Positions 38,013 to 47,478 of a stretch of DNA of 64,000 nucleotides are shown in pieces. Within the stretch, counting starts at the first letter, position 1, and each line of letters starts with the position of its first letter. The stretch comes from a bacterium (GTDB lineage: Bacteria; Electryoneota; RPQS01). Where the stretch lies: assembly GCA_023382385.1 (NCBI GenBank), contig JAHDVH010000005.1:62001-126000 (forward strand), read 5' to 3'. Both the position numbers and the translations under genes were made by a program. The notes under the pieces were generated by a model. The model was not told where the DNA came from. It worked only from the letters and a program-made list of their open reading frames with translations, and made no database searches.

Positions 38013-38030
38013 ACCGCTCTCGCGAGCGGT
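38013..38030. repeat. Short hairpin with ACCGCTC/GAGCGGT arms, copy 2
   Basis: ACCGCTC (38013-38019) and GAGCGGT (38024-38030) with a TCGC loop; the arms are identical to those at 13734-13754. It ends 6 nt before the ribosome-binding site of the next gene, so it could also affect translation. Confidence 0.4.
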
Positions 38031-38046
38031 TGGGCAAGGAGAAGCC

Positions 38047-40989
38047 ATGGGCAAATCTAACAGATCAACAATTTCTATCTTCATCTTCATTGCCGCACTT
38101 GCGGCGAACGCATCCGCTCAAGTGCTGGTGCGAGACATCCCTGCTCCGTCCAGCTCCACGACCATGATAACCTATGACGGCACGGCGTTCTGGACAGGTG
38201 ACAACAACTCCAACCGCCTGATCAAGGTCAGCCTTACAGACGGGGCGCGGCTGGACACCGTCCTTGCACCTGTCAACGGAAGTGACGGTCTGGCGTGGAG
38301 CGGCAATTATTTGTGGACGATTTCCGGCGCGGCAAGCCGCCAACGGATCTTCAAGATCGATCCTGTGTCAGGTTCGCTGGTCGATTCACTTCCGGATCCG
38401 GCGCAAAGCAACGCGGGAGGATTGAGCGTCCAGGATCAGTATTTTTGGGTAGGACGAAACTTTCCGGCAAACAGGTTTTATAGAATATCGCAGACGGACG
38501 GAGCAATTCTTGACAGCATGGCTGCTCCGGGCAATCAAATTCGTAGTTTGGCATACGACAATGGAATGATCTGGGCGACGTCCGTAAATACCGGGGCGGA
38601 TGTCATTTACTGGATCGATGCCACAACAGGAGAGGTCAGATGGCAGTTCACTCTGCCGGCACATGCGACATTGCCCGATCGAAGGCTTCGCGGCGTCTGT
38701 GTGGTGGACGGCTACCTGTGGATTGTCGCATTCGCTCAGAACTCGAATGAGAATCGGTTGATGCAATACGATGTGTCCAACGCGGTTCAACCGGACATCG
38801 TGTTGAATACGACGCCCTATGATTTTGGTTCAACGGTGGTCGGCACACCTTTGAACTGGCAACTTGCAGGAAGCAACATCGGAAACTCGGCCCTGATACT
38901 GGAAACCATGACGTTTTCGAATGGAGAGTCCTTCTTGCTCCTGTCTCCGGCAGAGTTCCCTCACGTCGTAAGCGCAGGCGGGAGCTTCACGATTTCCATA
39001 AGATTCTCACCGATAGGTGCGGGAACCTGGCGTGACACGCTTCTTGTTCAGTCAAATGATCCCGACGAGTCGCTCTTGTCTGTTCCCCTTCAGGGGCTTG
39101 CCTACGCGAATGAAGGCAACGTATCATGGAGTCCGGCATCGCTTGACTTTGGGGAAGTCTGGATACCCAACCCGACTGCTTCGTCATCGCGTTCCTTAAT
39201 GGTTCGAAATATCGGCCACGGCACTCTTGTGCTTGAGACCGCCGAGATTACTGGTGGTATCTATTACCGGATTGATCCGATCGGCTTGCCACTCGTTCTC
39301 GCACCGCAGGATTCAACATTTATCCGCGTGTGGTTTGAACCGACTCAGCCCGGTAACTTTTCCGGTGCCTTGACGTTCCGCACGAATGATCCAGATCAGC
39401 CGGATGTCACGATTATGTTAAACGGTTCCGCGGCGATGGCCAACTTCAATGCTGGCCAGACGATGTGGACGTTTCGTGATCCGTCTACCGATTTTGATCA
39501 TGGCATTAATGCCGTCACCTGGATTGAAGATGTCAATGGAGACGGAGCTGCCGACGTGTTGCTCTCCAGCGGAAGCGGATTGACAGCTTGCGTGAGTGGA
39601 GCGTCGAGCGGGCCGGCAGATACGTTGTGGACCTATAACTCGCGAATTGACCCGAATCACGCGGGCGCCGTCTATTACGAGCGTGCCTTAGCCTCTGTGC
39701 AGGATCTCACGGGAGACGGTGTTCAAGAGGTGATCATAGGCACGGCAGGAGGCAGCCGCTCCGTATATGCCCTTTCGGGTCAGACCGGCGAGGAACTCTG
39801 GATGTTTGACACACGTTGGTGGGGAAGCGGAGGATGGGTGAATGACGTGGAAGGTTTTGTGGACATCAATGGCGACTTCGTGCCAGACATACTGGCAGCC
39901 GGCGGCGGTGATGGTAGCCAGAGCAGGGTTTTTGCACTGAACGGCCAAAGTGGTGTGCTTCTTTGGGAAAGCACTCCATACCAGTCGTTTTACGCATTCA
40001 CCATCATCGACGATGTTACTGGAGACGGAGTCCCTGAAGTTGTTGGCGGAACAACGGGTTATGCTGTCGGACTCAATGGAATGACGGGGGGACTGCTCTG
40101 GCAGACCTCAATTGGCGGGAGTTCCCCGTGTTTTGATTTAGAGCGCATGGGAAACGCCAACCCACAGACAAACAACTCAGAAGACGTTGCGGTTGCTTCC
40201 GCGTATCGCGGTGTTTATGTGATCGACGGTTTAACAGGGCAACAACTTTGGTTTGTTCCGTTTTCCGGGACGACTATTTACAGGTTGGAGGTGATCCCCG
40301 ACATTACGGGAGATGACGTATCGGAAATCGTCATCGGGACGGTCTCAGGCCGTGCAATTTGTTTAGACGGCGCTCAAGGAATTGAGTTGTGGAATGTCAT
40401 TGTTGATCCAACCGATCCTGAGAATGTGCTTGCCCTGACGACCGTGCCGGATATTACCGGCGATGATGTACCGGATATCGTGTGCGGCACACTCAGCAAC
40501 AGACTCATTGTATTGAGCGGGTGGGACGGAGAACAGATTTTCAGCACGGTCGGAGAAGGATCATTCAGCGCCGTAGATGCGGTGGGAATTCTGCCCGATG
40601 TGGATGGTAGTAACGCTTATGAAATTCTGATGGGCAATCGCGACGGGTGGGTGGACTGTGTATCCGGCGGAACCTTGCAAGGGTCCTCTGCCGGGTCAAG
40701 GCCGATAGCACAGGACTTCACGCTGCATCCGGCTCACCCCAATCCCTTCAATCCCAGCACGACTTTGTCGTACTCACTTGGTGTTGCGACGGATGTGCAG
40801 TTGAACATTTATGATGTTACCGGACGACTGGTGCGTGAACTGGTTAATGCGCATCAGAGTGCGGGGATTCATCAGATTGTCTGGAACGGTCGAGACACCA
40901 GCGAGCAGGCGGTCGCTACCGGTGTCTATTTCGTCAGCATGCGGGCACTGGGTTTCAAACAAACTCAGAAGCTGTTATTGCTCAAGTAA
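38047..40989 (+). CDS. Secreted beta-propeller protein with choice-of-anchor-D domains and sorting tail
   Basis: 980 residues from the ATG at 38047 (AAGGAG 5 nt upstream). An in-frame ATG at 37969 would place 26 hydrophilic residues before the signal peptide. Residues ~25-235 look like a first propeller (AFWTGDNNSNRLIKVSL, MIWATSVNTGADVIYWID). Two ASH/choice-of-anchor-D domains follow (LNTTPYDFGSTVVGTP, WSPASLDFGEVWIPNP). Then comes a PQQ/FG-GAP-type propeller with repeated calcium-loop-like units (DVNGDGAADVLLSSG, DLTGDGVQEVIIGTA, DITGDDVPDIVCGT). The sorting tail is PAHPNPFNPST ... GVYFVSMRAL ... KLLLLK. This is a typical surface-exposed binding architecture; the ligand is unknown. Confidence 0.87.
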   Translation: MGKSNRSTISIFIFIAALAANASAQVLVRDIPAPSSSTTMITYDGTAFWTGDNNSNRLIKVSLTDGARLDTVLAPVNGSDGLAWSGNYLWTISGAASRQRIFKIDPVSGSLVDSLPDPAQSNAGGLSVQDQYFWVGRNFPANRFYRISQTDGAILDSMAAPGNQIRSLAYDNGMIWATSVNTGADVIYWIDATTGEVRWQFTLPAHATLPDRRLRGVCVVDGYLWIVAFAQNSNENRLMQYDVSNAVQPDIVLNTTPYDFGSTVVGTPLNWQLAGSNIGNSALILETMTFSNGESFLLLSPAEFPHVVSAGGSFTISIRFSPIGAGTWRDTLLVQSNDPDESLLSVPLQGLAYANEGNVSWSPASLDFGEVWIPNPTASSSRSLMVRNIGHGTLVLETAEITGGIYYRIDPIGLPLVLAPQDSTFIRVWFEPTQPGNFSGALTFRTNDPDQPDVTIMLNGSAAMANFNAGQTMWTFRDPSTDFDHGINAVTWIEDVNGDGAADVLLSSGSGLTACVSGASSGPADTLWTYNSRIDPNHAGAVYYERALASVQDLTGDGVQEVIIGTAGGSRSVYALSGQTGEELWMFDTRWWGSGGWVNDVEGFVDINGDFVPDILAAGGGDGSQSRVFALNGQSGVLLWESTPYQSFYAFTIIDDVTGDGVPEVVGGTTGYAVGLNGMTGGLLWQTSIGGSSPCFDLERMGNANPQTNNSEDVAVASAYRGVYVIDGLTGQQLWFVPFSGTTIYRLEVIPDITGDDVSEIVIGTVSGRAICLDGAQGIELWNVIVDPTDPENVLALTTVPDITGDDVPDIVCGTLSNRLIVLSGWDGEQIFSTVGEGSFSAVDAVGILPDVDGSNAYEILMGNRDGWVDCVSGGTLQGSSAGSRPIAQDFTLHPAHPNPFNPSTTLSYSLGVATDVQLNIYDVTGRLVRELVNAHQSAGIHQIVWNGRDTSEQAVATGVYFVSMRALGFKQTQKLLLLK

Positions 40990-41016
40990 GACGTTCGCAA
41001 CGATTAGGAGCATGAG

Positions 41017-41047
41017 ACAGGGCTTGCCAATGGCAAGCCCTGTTTTT
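41017..41047 (+). terminator. Intrinsic terminator after the propeller gene
   Basis: A 13-bp inverted repeat (ACAGGGCTTGCCA at 41017-41029 pairing with 41031-41043) ends in TTTTTT. On the minus strand no T-tract follows, so it does not clearly end the hydrogenase operon. Confidence 0.85.
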
Positions 41048-41092
41048 TGCGTAGTTGCTGAACGGCAGCCAATTCGGCCCCAACAGTTTACT

Positions 41093-41776
41093 CTACAACT
41101 CGTGCAGCTCGTTTTGCGCAGCAGTCCGCAGCGACTCAAGCCACTCGCACCATACAGGGATTCCCAGTCCGGTCTTCCCCGACACAAGCAGGACTTGCAG
41201 GTCCCCGTTGACAAGCTCGAGGTTCCGATGAAGCTTCGGCACGTTGATATCAAGATGCGGGAGTAAGTCCATCTTGTTTATCAGACACATCTGGCACTCG
41301 CGGAACATCAGGGGATATTTCATCGGTTTGTCTTCTCCTTCCGGAAGGGAGAGGACAACGACTTTTGCATGCTCTCCAAGATCAAACTCCGCAGGACAGA
41401 CAAGATTGCCGATATTTTCAATAAAAATGTAGTCGAGATTGTCGAGTGGCAGTAACGCAAGTGCGGCATTGACCAGATGCGAGCCAACGTGACAGTCACC
41501 ACCAAACGGCTGGGTGTTTGCCTGCACGATCGGAATTCCGAGCGGTGCGAGGCGTTCGCTGTCAATCGTGGAGGTGATATCACCTTCTATGACTGCACAA
41601 CGCAAGCCGGCTGACTGCAACTCGGTAATAGTCCTCCCAAGCAGAGTAGTCTTACCCGCACCAGGCGAACTCATAACATTGACGACAAAGATCCCATGCT
41701 CGTCAAAGGCGGCGCGATTTCGTTCGGCAAGAGCGTTGCTCTCCTCCAGTACATCACGAATGATTGGTATGCTCAT
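41093..41776 (-). CDS. hypB: Hydrogenase nickel-insertion GTPase HypB
   Basis: 227 residues. The P-loop is SPGAGKTT (37-44), followed by GDITS and the guanine-specificity motif NKMD in CLINKMDLL. The metal site that releases Ni to the large subunit is complete: Cys95-His96 (GGDCH) and Cys127 (LVCPAEFDLGE). There is no His-rich N-terminal nickel-storage tract, so Ni must come from HypA and an importer. It is the last gene of the 13-gene hydrogenase run and overlaps hypA by 23 nt. Confidence 0.96.
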   Translation of the reverse strand: MSIPIIRDVLEESNALAERNRAAFDEHGIFVVNVMSSPGAGKTTLLGRTITELQSAGLRCAVIEGDITSTIDSERLAPLGIPIVQANTQPFGGDCHVGSHLVNAALALLPLDNLDYIFIENIGNLVCPAEFDLGEHAKVVVLSLPEGEDKPMKYPLMFRECQMCLINKMDLLPHLDINVPKLHRNLELVNGDLQVLLVSGKTGLGIPVWCEWLESLRTAAQNELHEL

Positions 41777-42134
41777 TGACCCCGTGCCTTTCTTTCATTG
41801 AAATACTCATCAGTGTTATGCCTCTGCCCTGTGTCACGGCTACTCGCGTAGCTCCACAGTAGGGGCAAGCGAAGATCGGATCCTGCACGCTAAAGTCGGA
41901 CCTGCATTCGCGGCATCGGCACCTGACTGACTCTTCCTCGATGAGCAGCCGCGCGGCCGCAAGCCCGCAACTCGACTTTATTGCATCGAACAAGAAGATC
42001 AACGACTCTGCAGAAACTGCGTCAAGTTGCCCGACCTTCACGCAAAGCTGCGAAACATCTTCCTCGACCGAACCACGCGGGAGAGCGAGCCTCGCTTGCT
42101 TGATAATACACTCTGCGATGTAAAGCTCGTGCAT
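41754..42134 (-). CDS. hypA: Hydrogenase nickel chaperone HypA
   Basis: 126 residues starting MHEL; His2 is the conserved Ni ligand. The zinc site is Cys74/Cys77 (CREC) and Cys90/Cys93 (CPYC), with an extra Cys at 72. It delivers Ni together with HypB to the HoxH precursor in the cytoplasm. It starts 6 nt after hypE. The C-terminal ~15 residues are longer than in many homologues and coincide with the overlap with hypB. Confidence 0.95.
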   Translation of the reverse strand: MHELYIAECIIKQARLALPRGSVEEDVSQLCVKVGQLDAVSAESLIFLFDAIKSSCGLAAARLLIEEESVRCRCRECRSDFSVQDPIFACPYCGATRVAVTQGRGITLMSISMKERHGVNEHTNHS

Positions 42135-42140
42135 AGCTGG

Positions 42141-43154
42141 TCAACAGATTCTGGGGAGCAACTCGCCGGTTGGTCTATGAAGGCGGCGAGTCCCACCTGC
42201 GGAAGTTTCAAGCAGCAGAACTGCGAAGTCAGTGGATGAAATCTCACCAACTTGTGCGGCGTTGCGGCCGTCACGTGTCGCGCGCAAAGTTTGGACAATC
42301 TGCTCGGCCTGTTTCCGATCCACTATCATGACAATCTTGCCCTCATTTGCGAGGTGCAGGGGATCGAATCCAAGTAACTCACAGAGTGACCGAGTTTCCG
42401 GCTCAATTGGGAGCGCATCCTCACTTATCGTAACCGCGCAGCAGTTGCTGAGGGCAAGCTCCTCGAGAACGGCTGCTACCCCTCCGCGAGTAGCATCCCG
42501 CATCCACTTCACACCATCATGAGAGTGCAGGACTGAACTGACCATGTTGACGAGTGCGGCGCAATCACTCTGCACCGAATGTGCGAACGAGAAACCTCCA
42601 CGTGCGGCGAGAATTGCGGCAGCGTGATCACCAAGTGTGCCACTTACGATGACGGCGTCACCTGCAGCAATAGGCTGTCGAGACAGTCCACTGCCCAACG
42701 GCACGGTGCCGATACCAGTAGTATTGATGAATAGCTCATCGCACTGCCCGTGCGGCACGACTTTCGTATCACCAGTCACGATTTCCACCCCGGCATCGAA
42801 CGCAGTCTGTGCGATGGAGTCACATAGAGCTTCGAGCGTCTCGAGCGGCAAACCCTCTTCAATGATCATCGCGATTGACAGCCACCGTGGCAAGGCACCC
42901 ATGACGAGGAGGTCGTTCACAGTACCGCAAACCGCGAGCTTACCAACATCCCCTCCCGGGAAAACGAGCGGCTGCACGACGTAGGAATCAGTAGAGACGG
43001 CAATCTCTGCGCCAGTTACGTTCAACTTTGCGGCATCATTGAGTTTCTGCAACTCGAGACCCTTGAAACGGCTGACAAAGCAATCCTCTATCAGTTTACG
43101 CATCGCGCTCCCGCCAGCGCCGTGGTCAAGTGTTATGCTACGACTCTTATGCAT
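42141..43154 (-). CDS. hypE: Hydrogenase maturation protein HypE (carbamoyl dehydratase)
   Basis: 337 residues. I set the start at the ATG at 43154 (MHKSRSITLDHGAGG), which matches the family N-terminus (hhLxHGxGG); the frame is open a further 131 codons but that stretch is the antisense of hypD. The protein ends PRIC: the terminal Cys337 accepts the carbamoyl group from HypF, and ATP-dependent dehydration gives thiocyanate, the source of the CN ligands of the active-site iron. AIR-synthase-like motifs are visible (STDSYVVQPLVFPGGDVGKL, DATRGG). It overlaps hypD by 8 nt. Confidence 0.96.
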   Translation of the reverse strand: MHKSRSITLDHGAGGSAMRKLIEDCFVSRFKGLELQKLNDAAKLNVTGAEIAVSTDSYVVQPLVFPGGDVGKLAVCGTVNDLLVMGALPRWLSIAMIIEEGLPLETLEALCDSIAQTAFDAGVEIVTGDTKVVPHGQCDELFINTTGIGTVPLGSGLSRQPIAAGDAVIVSGTLGDHAAAILAARGGFSFAHSVQSDCAALVNMVSSVLHSHDGVKWMRDATRGGVAAVLEELALSNCCAVTISEDALPIEPETRSLCELLGFDPLHLANEGKIVMIVDRKQAEQIVQTLRATRDGRNAAQVGEISSTDFAVLLLETSAGGTRRLHRPTGELLPRIC

Positions 43155-44238
43155 ATTCAGTCTGATACTGGTAAACGGCTGCGCAGGCACCTTCAGACGA
43201 AACCATGCACGCGCCCATCGGCGAATTAGGTGAACAGGTCTTGGCAAATAGTGGACAAGCGCTGGGTTGAATTCGTCCGCACAAGACATCGCCACATCGG
43301 CAGGCTCGATTCTCCTTGCTGACTCCCCGCCGAGCCAAGATGTGCTCTGCATCCCATGCGGCATACTCAGGGCGGAGCGACAGGCCACTGCAGGGTATTG
43401 CACCGAGTCCGCGCCAATTCGAGTCGCATGACTGGAAGACCGAAACAATGGCGTCCTGTGCATGACGATTGCCCGCCGTTTGAACCACGCGACGGTATCG
43501 ATTCTGCACTTCATAGCTCCCCTCGAGCTTCTGCAGGCAGATAGCATGAATGCAATCCAGCAAGTCTGCGGGTTCGAAGCCGGATACCGCGCACGGCATA
43601 TTCAATTCGCTCGCGATAAACTCAAACGGTGTTGTACCAGTGACTGTGCAAACATGCCCCGGCAAAATCAGTCCGTCAAGACAAGTCTCGTGTGATCTTA
43701 GCAACGCGCTCAGAGCGGCGGGCATCGTTTTCAGGCCGGACAGCAGCTTAAGATTCTTGACTCCCCTCTGAATAGCTTTTCGCATTGTCGCAGCAATTGT
43801 GCATGCGGTCGTCTCAAAGCCAATGCCGAGAAGAATGACAAGTCGCTTGGGATGCTCTTCTGCAAAGCGTAGAGCATCTGCCGATGAGTACATCACTTGA
43901 ATGTCAAGCCCTGACCCACGGGCTTCACTAAGCGTGCATGCAGAGCCTGGAACCCTCAAGAGGTCGCCAAACGTCGCGATCGTTACATCGCGGAGTCCTG
44001 CTAATTCGACCGCATGATCAACAAAGTCTATCGGGGTTACACAAACCGGACAGCCGGGCCCTGAGACTAACTCGACTTCCTCGGGCAACAGACTGGGAAG
44101 CGCATATCGGTAAATCGCGGCCGTGTGACCCCCGCACACTTCCATAATACGAATTGGTCCAGACAAAGGTAAGGACAAAATGCGGTCAGCCACACTCTTG
44201 ACGAGGCGAGGATCGCGAAGTGTCGTCACGTGTCGCAC
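43147..44238 (-). CDS. hypD: Hydrogenase maturation iron-sulfur protein HypD
   Basis: 363 residues. The conserved motifs are EVCGGHT (Cys35), GPGCPVC (Cys63, Cys66) and GFETTACT, where the family more often has GFETTxPT. The C-terminal cluster ligands lie in CRCGDVLCG, CPLF and GACMVSSEGACAA. HypD with HypC carries the Fe(CN)2CO fragment and assembles it on a [4Fe-4S] scaffold before transfer to HoxH. It overlaps hypC by 13 nt and hypE by 8 nt, which suggests translational coupling. Confidence 0.96.
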   Translation of the reverse strand: MRHVTTLRDPRLVKSVADRILSLPLSGPIRIMEVCGGHTAAIYRYALPSLLPEEVELVSGPGCPVCVTPIDFVDHAVELAGLRDVTIATFGDLLRVPGSACTLSEARGSGLDIQVMYSSADALRFAEEHPKRLVILLGIGFETTACTIAATMRKAIQRGVKNLKLLSGLKTMPAALSALLRSHETCLDGLILPGHVCTVTGTTPFEFIASELNMPCAVSGFEPADLLDCIHAICLQKLEGSYEVQNRYRRVVQTAGNRHAQDAIVSVFQSCDSNWRGLGAIPCSGLSLRPEYAAWDAEHILARRGVSKENRACRCGDVLCGRIQPSACPLFAKTCSPNSPMGACMVSSEGACAAVYQYQTEYA

Positions 44239-44456
44239 GATGCACCAACCGCAAAGTCACTTAGCATTTCGATCATCTTGTGAGCTTCAACTTCGTCAAC
44301 GATGGCAAGCGCGTAGCCCGCGTGGACTAATACATAATTGCCCACGTTCACATCGGGGACAAGTGCAAGTTCGATACGCAATGCGAGTCCGCCGCTTTCA
44401 ACCACTCCGAATTCCTCTTGCAGCTGGATCACTTTCATGGGGACAGCAAGACACAT
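44226..44456 (-). CDS. hypC: Hydrogenase maturation chaperone HypC
   Basis: 76 residues beginning MCLAVPMKV; the N-terminal Cys2 is the essential iron-fragment ligand after Met removal. The second half has the family phrase YVLVHAGYALAIVDEVEA. I set the start at 44456; upstream in-frame ATGs lie inside hypF. It is a chaperone shared between HypD and the HoxH precursor. One nucleotide separates its start codon from the hypF stop codon. Confidence 0.95.
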   Translation of the reverse strand: MCLAVPMKVIQLQEEFGVVESGGLALRIELALVPDVNVGNYVLVHAGYALAIVDEVEAHKMIEMLSDFAVGASCDT

Positions 44457-44457
44457 A

Positions 44458-46821
44458 TCAATGCTCCAACTCATTGGCGACACAAATCTGTCCAAGAGCG
44501 ATCGAGCCATCATTGAGCGGCAAGTTCCGCGGAATCATGACGTGTACGCCCCGAGCTTCAAGCAACGAACCAATTCGCTCCAGAAGAAACTTGTTCTGGA
44601 AGCAGCCGCCGTTGAGTGCGACTCTACTCGAGCTGGTCAACTCCAATGCTCGCAGGGTCATATTCACCAAACCTTGAGCGATCCCTTCGTGGAATCTGCG
44701 AGACATTACAGACGAAGACGTCCCGAAATTGCAATCAGCGACCATCTCGCGAATCATCTGGAGTGGAGACAAGACCATCGCATCCTGAGATTCAATTAGC
44801 TCAGTGGAATAGCCTGATTCTATATTTGGGCTCAGGATACCTTCGAGCCACATGGCAGCTTGGCCTTCGAACTGGTGTCCAAGTCCGAAGCCGGCGATCG
44901 CCGCTACAGCATCAAAGAGTCGACCCATACTTGACGTGCGCGCGTATCTTTCCTGAACGCTTGGGGTGAAGAGCAACTCCAGCTTGGATGTGTCGTACTT
45001 TTTCCGGAGTAAATCCATGAGGGGAAGGTCCAAACCGAGAAGCTGCTCCTCAAAGGCTAAATTCAGCCATGACAGCGCCATTCTCCATGGCTGGTGTGCA
45101 GCAGCATCGTTTCCAATCAAGGGAACAGCAAGCAAGTGACCAATTCTACGATAGGCTCGAAGATCACCATACAATAGTTCACTCCCCCAGATTGTTCCAT
45201 CAGGTCCATAACCAGCTCCGTCGAGAATTAGTCCAACTGTCGGATCCGACACATGGAACTCAGCAAGGCAGGCAGCAAGGTGCGCATGGTGATGCTGCAC
45301 ACGAACCAATGGAACCTGATGCTCACATGCCCACTCCTCTGCAAGTCGAGTCGAAAAGTAATCGGGATGTAGATCGCATACCGTACGTTCAATCCGCGCG
45401 TCAAGCAAGTGCAGAAAATGAGAGAGCACACTTAATGCAGTCTCAACAGTTCTTTGATTGTCAAGTGATCCGAGGTATTGAGTCAGAATTGCTGAGTGAT
45501 TCTTCCCTAAGGCAAATGCACTCTTCAGATCTGCTCCGAACCCTAATGTTGTCTTACCGAACCCCGCTGCCACTGTTATGCTCTCAGGAACAAACCCTCG
45601 CGAGCGACGCCAGACTCGCGGCGCCCCCATTGCGACGCGCACAACTGAGTCGTCCGCGAACATGTGAATCTCGCGATCGTGCTGCAAGACACCATCTGCA
45701 ATGCCGCTGAGATTAAGCCGGAGTGAAGCTTCTCGGAACTCAATCGGATCATCAGAGAAATTAGCGCTGGTCATCACGAGTGGCCGCCGCGCTCGATTTA
45801 GCAGTGCAAGATGAAGAGGCGAATATGGAAGCAAGGCACCAAGCGTGGGCGACCCGGGCGAGACCGACTTTGCGATGGGACAGTTCTCGCGCTTGTTCAC
45901 AATAACGATCGGAGCCCGCCTGGAAGTCAGGCATTCAAGCTCCAGATCACTCACGCTGCACCACGCATTCAACGCCGTCAAGTCAGGAAACATGACGGCC
46001 AGCGGTTTGAGCTCGCGCCGCTTGCGCAGTCTAAGTTCCGTGACAGCAAGTTCATTCGCGGCATCACAAACCAGATGAAAACCACCGATACCTTGCAAAA
46101 GCAGGATACCGCCACGATTAATAAGTGAGACTGCATGTTCAAGCGCAAGCGATTCTTCAGCAGTGCAATTCCATTTTCCGTTGTCAATTGAGGAAAAGCG
46201 CAGGGCCGGACCGCAGTCAGAGCATGCAACGGGTTGGGCATGAAAGCGTCGATCGCTCGGCTCATGATACTCACTTAGACAATCCGGGCACATCACAAAT
46301 GGCGCCATCGTGGTCGCGGGGCGGTCATAGGGGACGTCCTTGATTATACTGAATCTCGGGCCGCATTGCGTGCAGTTGATGAAAGCATAGTTGAAGCGCC
46401 GGTTGTTTGGGTCGTCGAACTCGGCACGGCAATCTTCACATATTGCCAAGTCCGGCGGAACCAGTGCAAGAGCCTCACCGTGTGTCGAGCTCTGCTCGAT
46501 CGTAAACGTGTCGCAATGAAACGGAACGCAGTCTCTTACCGTAACACTATCTATCCGCGCAGCGGCAGGAAGTTCGGTTCTCATTTCACGGACGAACACA
46601 TGAATCTGATCCAATGTGCCTTGAAGCTGAACGATGACACCCTGCGGATTGTTCCATACTCTACCGTTTAAGCCAAGTCTCTTCGCCAAGCGATAGACAA
46701 ACGGACGAAAGCCGACTCCTTGGACAACGCCACGAACCCCGACCTCACGATATGTGTCACAACTCAACATATCTGAGTCTGCTGGAGCAGATAGAGAGTG
46801 ACTTCCTGGAAGGGTGTTCAC
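44458..46821 (-). CDS. hypF: Carbamoyltransferase HypF
   Basis: 787 residues, normal for the family. Domains in order: acylphosphatase (GVVQGVGFRP at 31-40), paired zinc fingers (CEDC, CTQC, CPDC, CSDC, ~130-220), YrdC-like carbamoyl-adenylate domain (~220-410), and a Kae1-like transferase with the metal motif HHHAH near residue 507. It makes carbamoyl-AMP from carbamoyl phosphate and hands the carbamoyl group to HypE. The start is a GTG with AGGA about 9 nt upstream; an internal ATG at codon 18 is an alternative. The gap to the permease gene is 18 nt, the longest in the run. Confidence 0.96.
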   Translation of the reverse strand: MNTLPGSHSLSAPADSDMLSCDTYREVGVRGVVQGVGFRPFVYRLAKRLGLNGRVWNNPQGVIVQLQGTLDQIHVFVREMRTELPAAARIDSVTVRDCVPFHCDTFTIEQSSTHGEALALVPPDLAICEDCRAEFDDPNNRRFNYAFINCTQCGPRFSIIKDVPYDRPATTMAPFVMCPDCLSEYHEPSDRRFHAQPVACSDCGPALRFSSIDNGKWNCTAEESLALEHAVSLINRGGILLLQGIGGFHLVCDAANELAVTELRLRKRRELKPLAVMFPDLTALNAWCSVSDLELECLTSRRAPIVIVNKRENCPIAKSVSPGSPTLGALLPYSPLHLALLNRARRPLVMTSANFSDDPIEFREASLRLNLSGIADGVLQHDREIHMFADDSVVRVAMGAPRVWRRSRGFVPESITVAAGFGKTTLGFGADLKSAFALGKNHSAILTQYLGSLDNQRTVETALSVLSHFLHLLDARIERTVCDLHPDYFSTRLAEEWACEHQVPLVRVQHHHAHLAACLAEFHVSDPTVGLILDGAGYGPDGTIWGSELLYGDLRAYRRIGHLLAVPLIGNDAAAHQPWRMALSWLNLAFEEQLLGLDLPLMDLLRKKYDTSKLELLFTPSVQERYARTSSMGRLFDAVAAIAGFGLGHQFEGQAAMWLEGILSPNIESGYSTELIESQDAMVLSPLQMIREMVADCNFGTSSSVMSRRFHEGIAQGLVNMTLRALELTSSSRVALNGGCFQNKFLLERIGSLLEARGVHVMIPRNLPLNDGSIALGQICVANELEH

Positions 46822-46839
46822 TTCAAGTGGTCCTGCGAG

Positions 46840-47478
46840 CTACAGACCAAGGAAAAGTACCGCTGCCGCACAAGAAGCAATGGAGCCACCTGCAAAGGCA
46901 TGGCCATACCTGCCAAGATCAAGTTTGAGTAGTAGTCTAAGCCCTTTGTAACCGAGTGCCACAGTCGCCATCATGGTCAAAACCGTACTCAATAGGAAGA
47001 CGATAGAAACGGCAGCAAGAGTGGTAGGACCAAGAGAAACTGCGGGCATGAGAACAATAGGGATCAGAGGTTCACAAGGCCCAAGAATAAGCACGATAAG
47101 TAGAAGACTTCGAACAATTGAGTCACCACAACCGAAGTCCTGCTTGCATGAGCATGATAGTGCATGCCGAAGACCCCAGATTGCGTACACCAGCCCGAAT
47201 GCCAAAAGGAGCCACGCAGCGAAGTCTCCGCGAAGCGCTTCAGACACCCTCAGATCAAGGAAATGGATGCCGACGTGCAGTCCAAGGACTGCGATTATGA
47301 GCGAACCCAGGACGTGAGCAACGCCGCAGAGCGCCGTGAGCGTGAGGGCTTTTTGCATACTCCAACGGCGTGCGCGGGCGAGTGCAACAAACGGAACATA
47401 ATGATCAGGGCCGACTAAAGAATGGGCGACACCGACCGTTACAGTAGCAGTGATTAGTAATGCAAACTCATTAGTCAT
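46840..47478 (-). CDS. Probable nickel permease (UreH/NicO-like)
   Basis: 212 residues with six or so hydrophobic segments. The N-terminal helix carries GVAHSLVGPDHYVPFVALARAR, the His/Asp pattern (H-x5-DH) of UreH/NicO-type metal permeases that accompany urease and Ni hydrogenases. A Cys/charged loop (SCSCKQDFGCGD) and GPCEPLIPI follow. Its position between the maturation protease and hypF, with 4-nt overlap (ATGA) with the protease gene, supports Ni2+ import for HoxH. A general TauE/SafE-like exporter is the alternative. Confidence 0.75.
   Translation of the reverse strand: MTNEFALLITATVTVGVAHSLVGPDHYVPFVALARARRWSMQKALTLTALCGVAHVLGSLIIAVLGLHVGIHFLDLRVSEALRGDFAAWLLLAFGLVYAIWGLRHALSCSCKQDFGCGDSIVRSLLLIVLILGPCEPLIPIVLMPAVSLGPTTLAAVSIVFLLSTVLTMMATVALGYKGLRLLLKLDLGRYGHAFAGGSIASCAAAVLFLGL

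Noticed and set aside
43155-43547. N-terminal extension of HypE
   Set aside because: The open frame extends 131 codons upstream, but that DNA encodes HypD in another frame and the family N-terminus begins at 43154.
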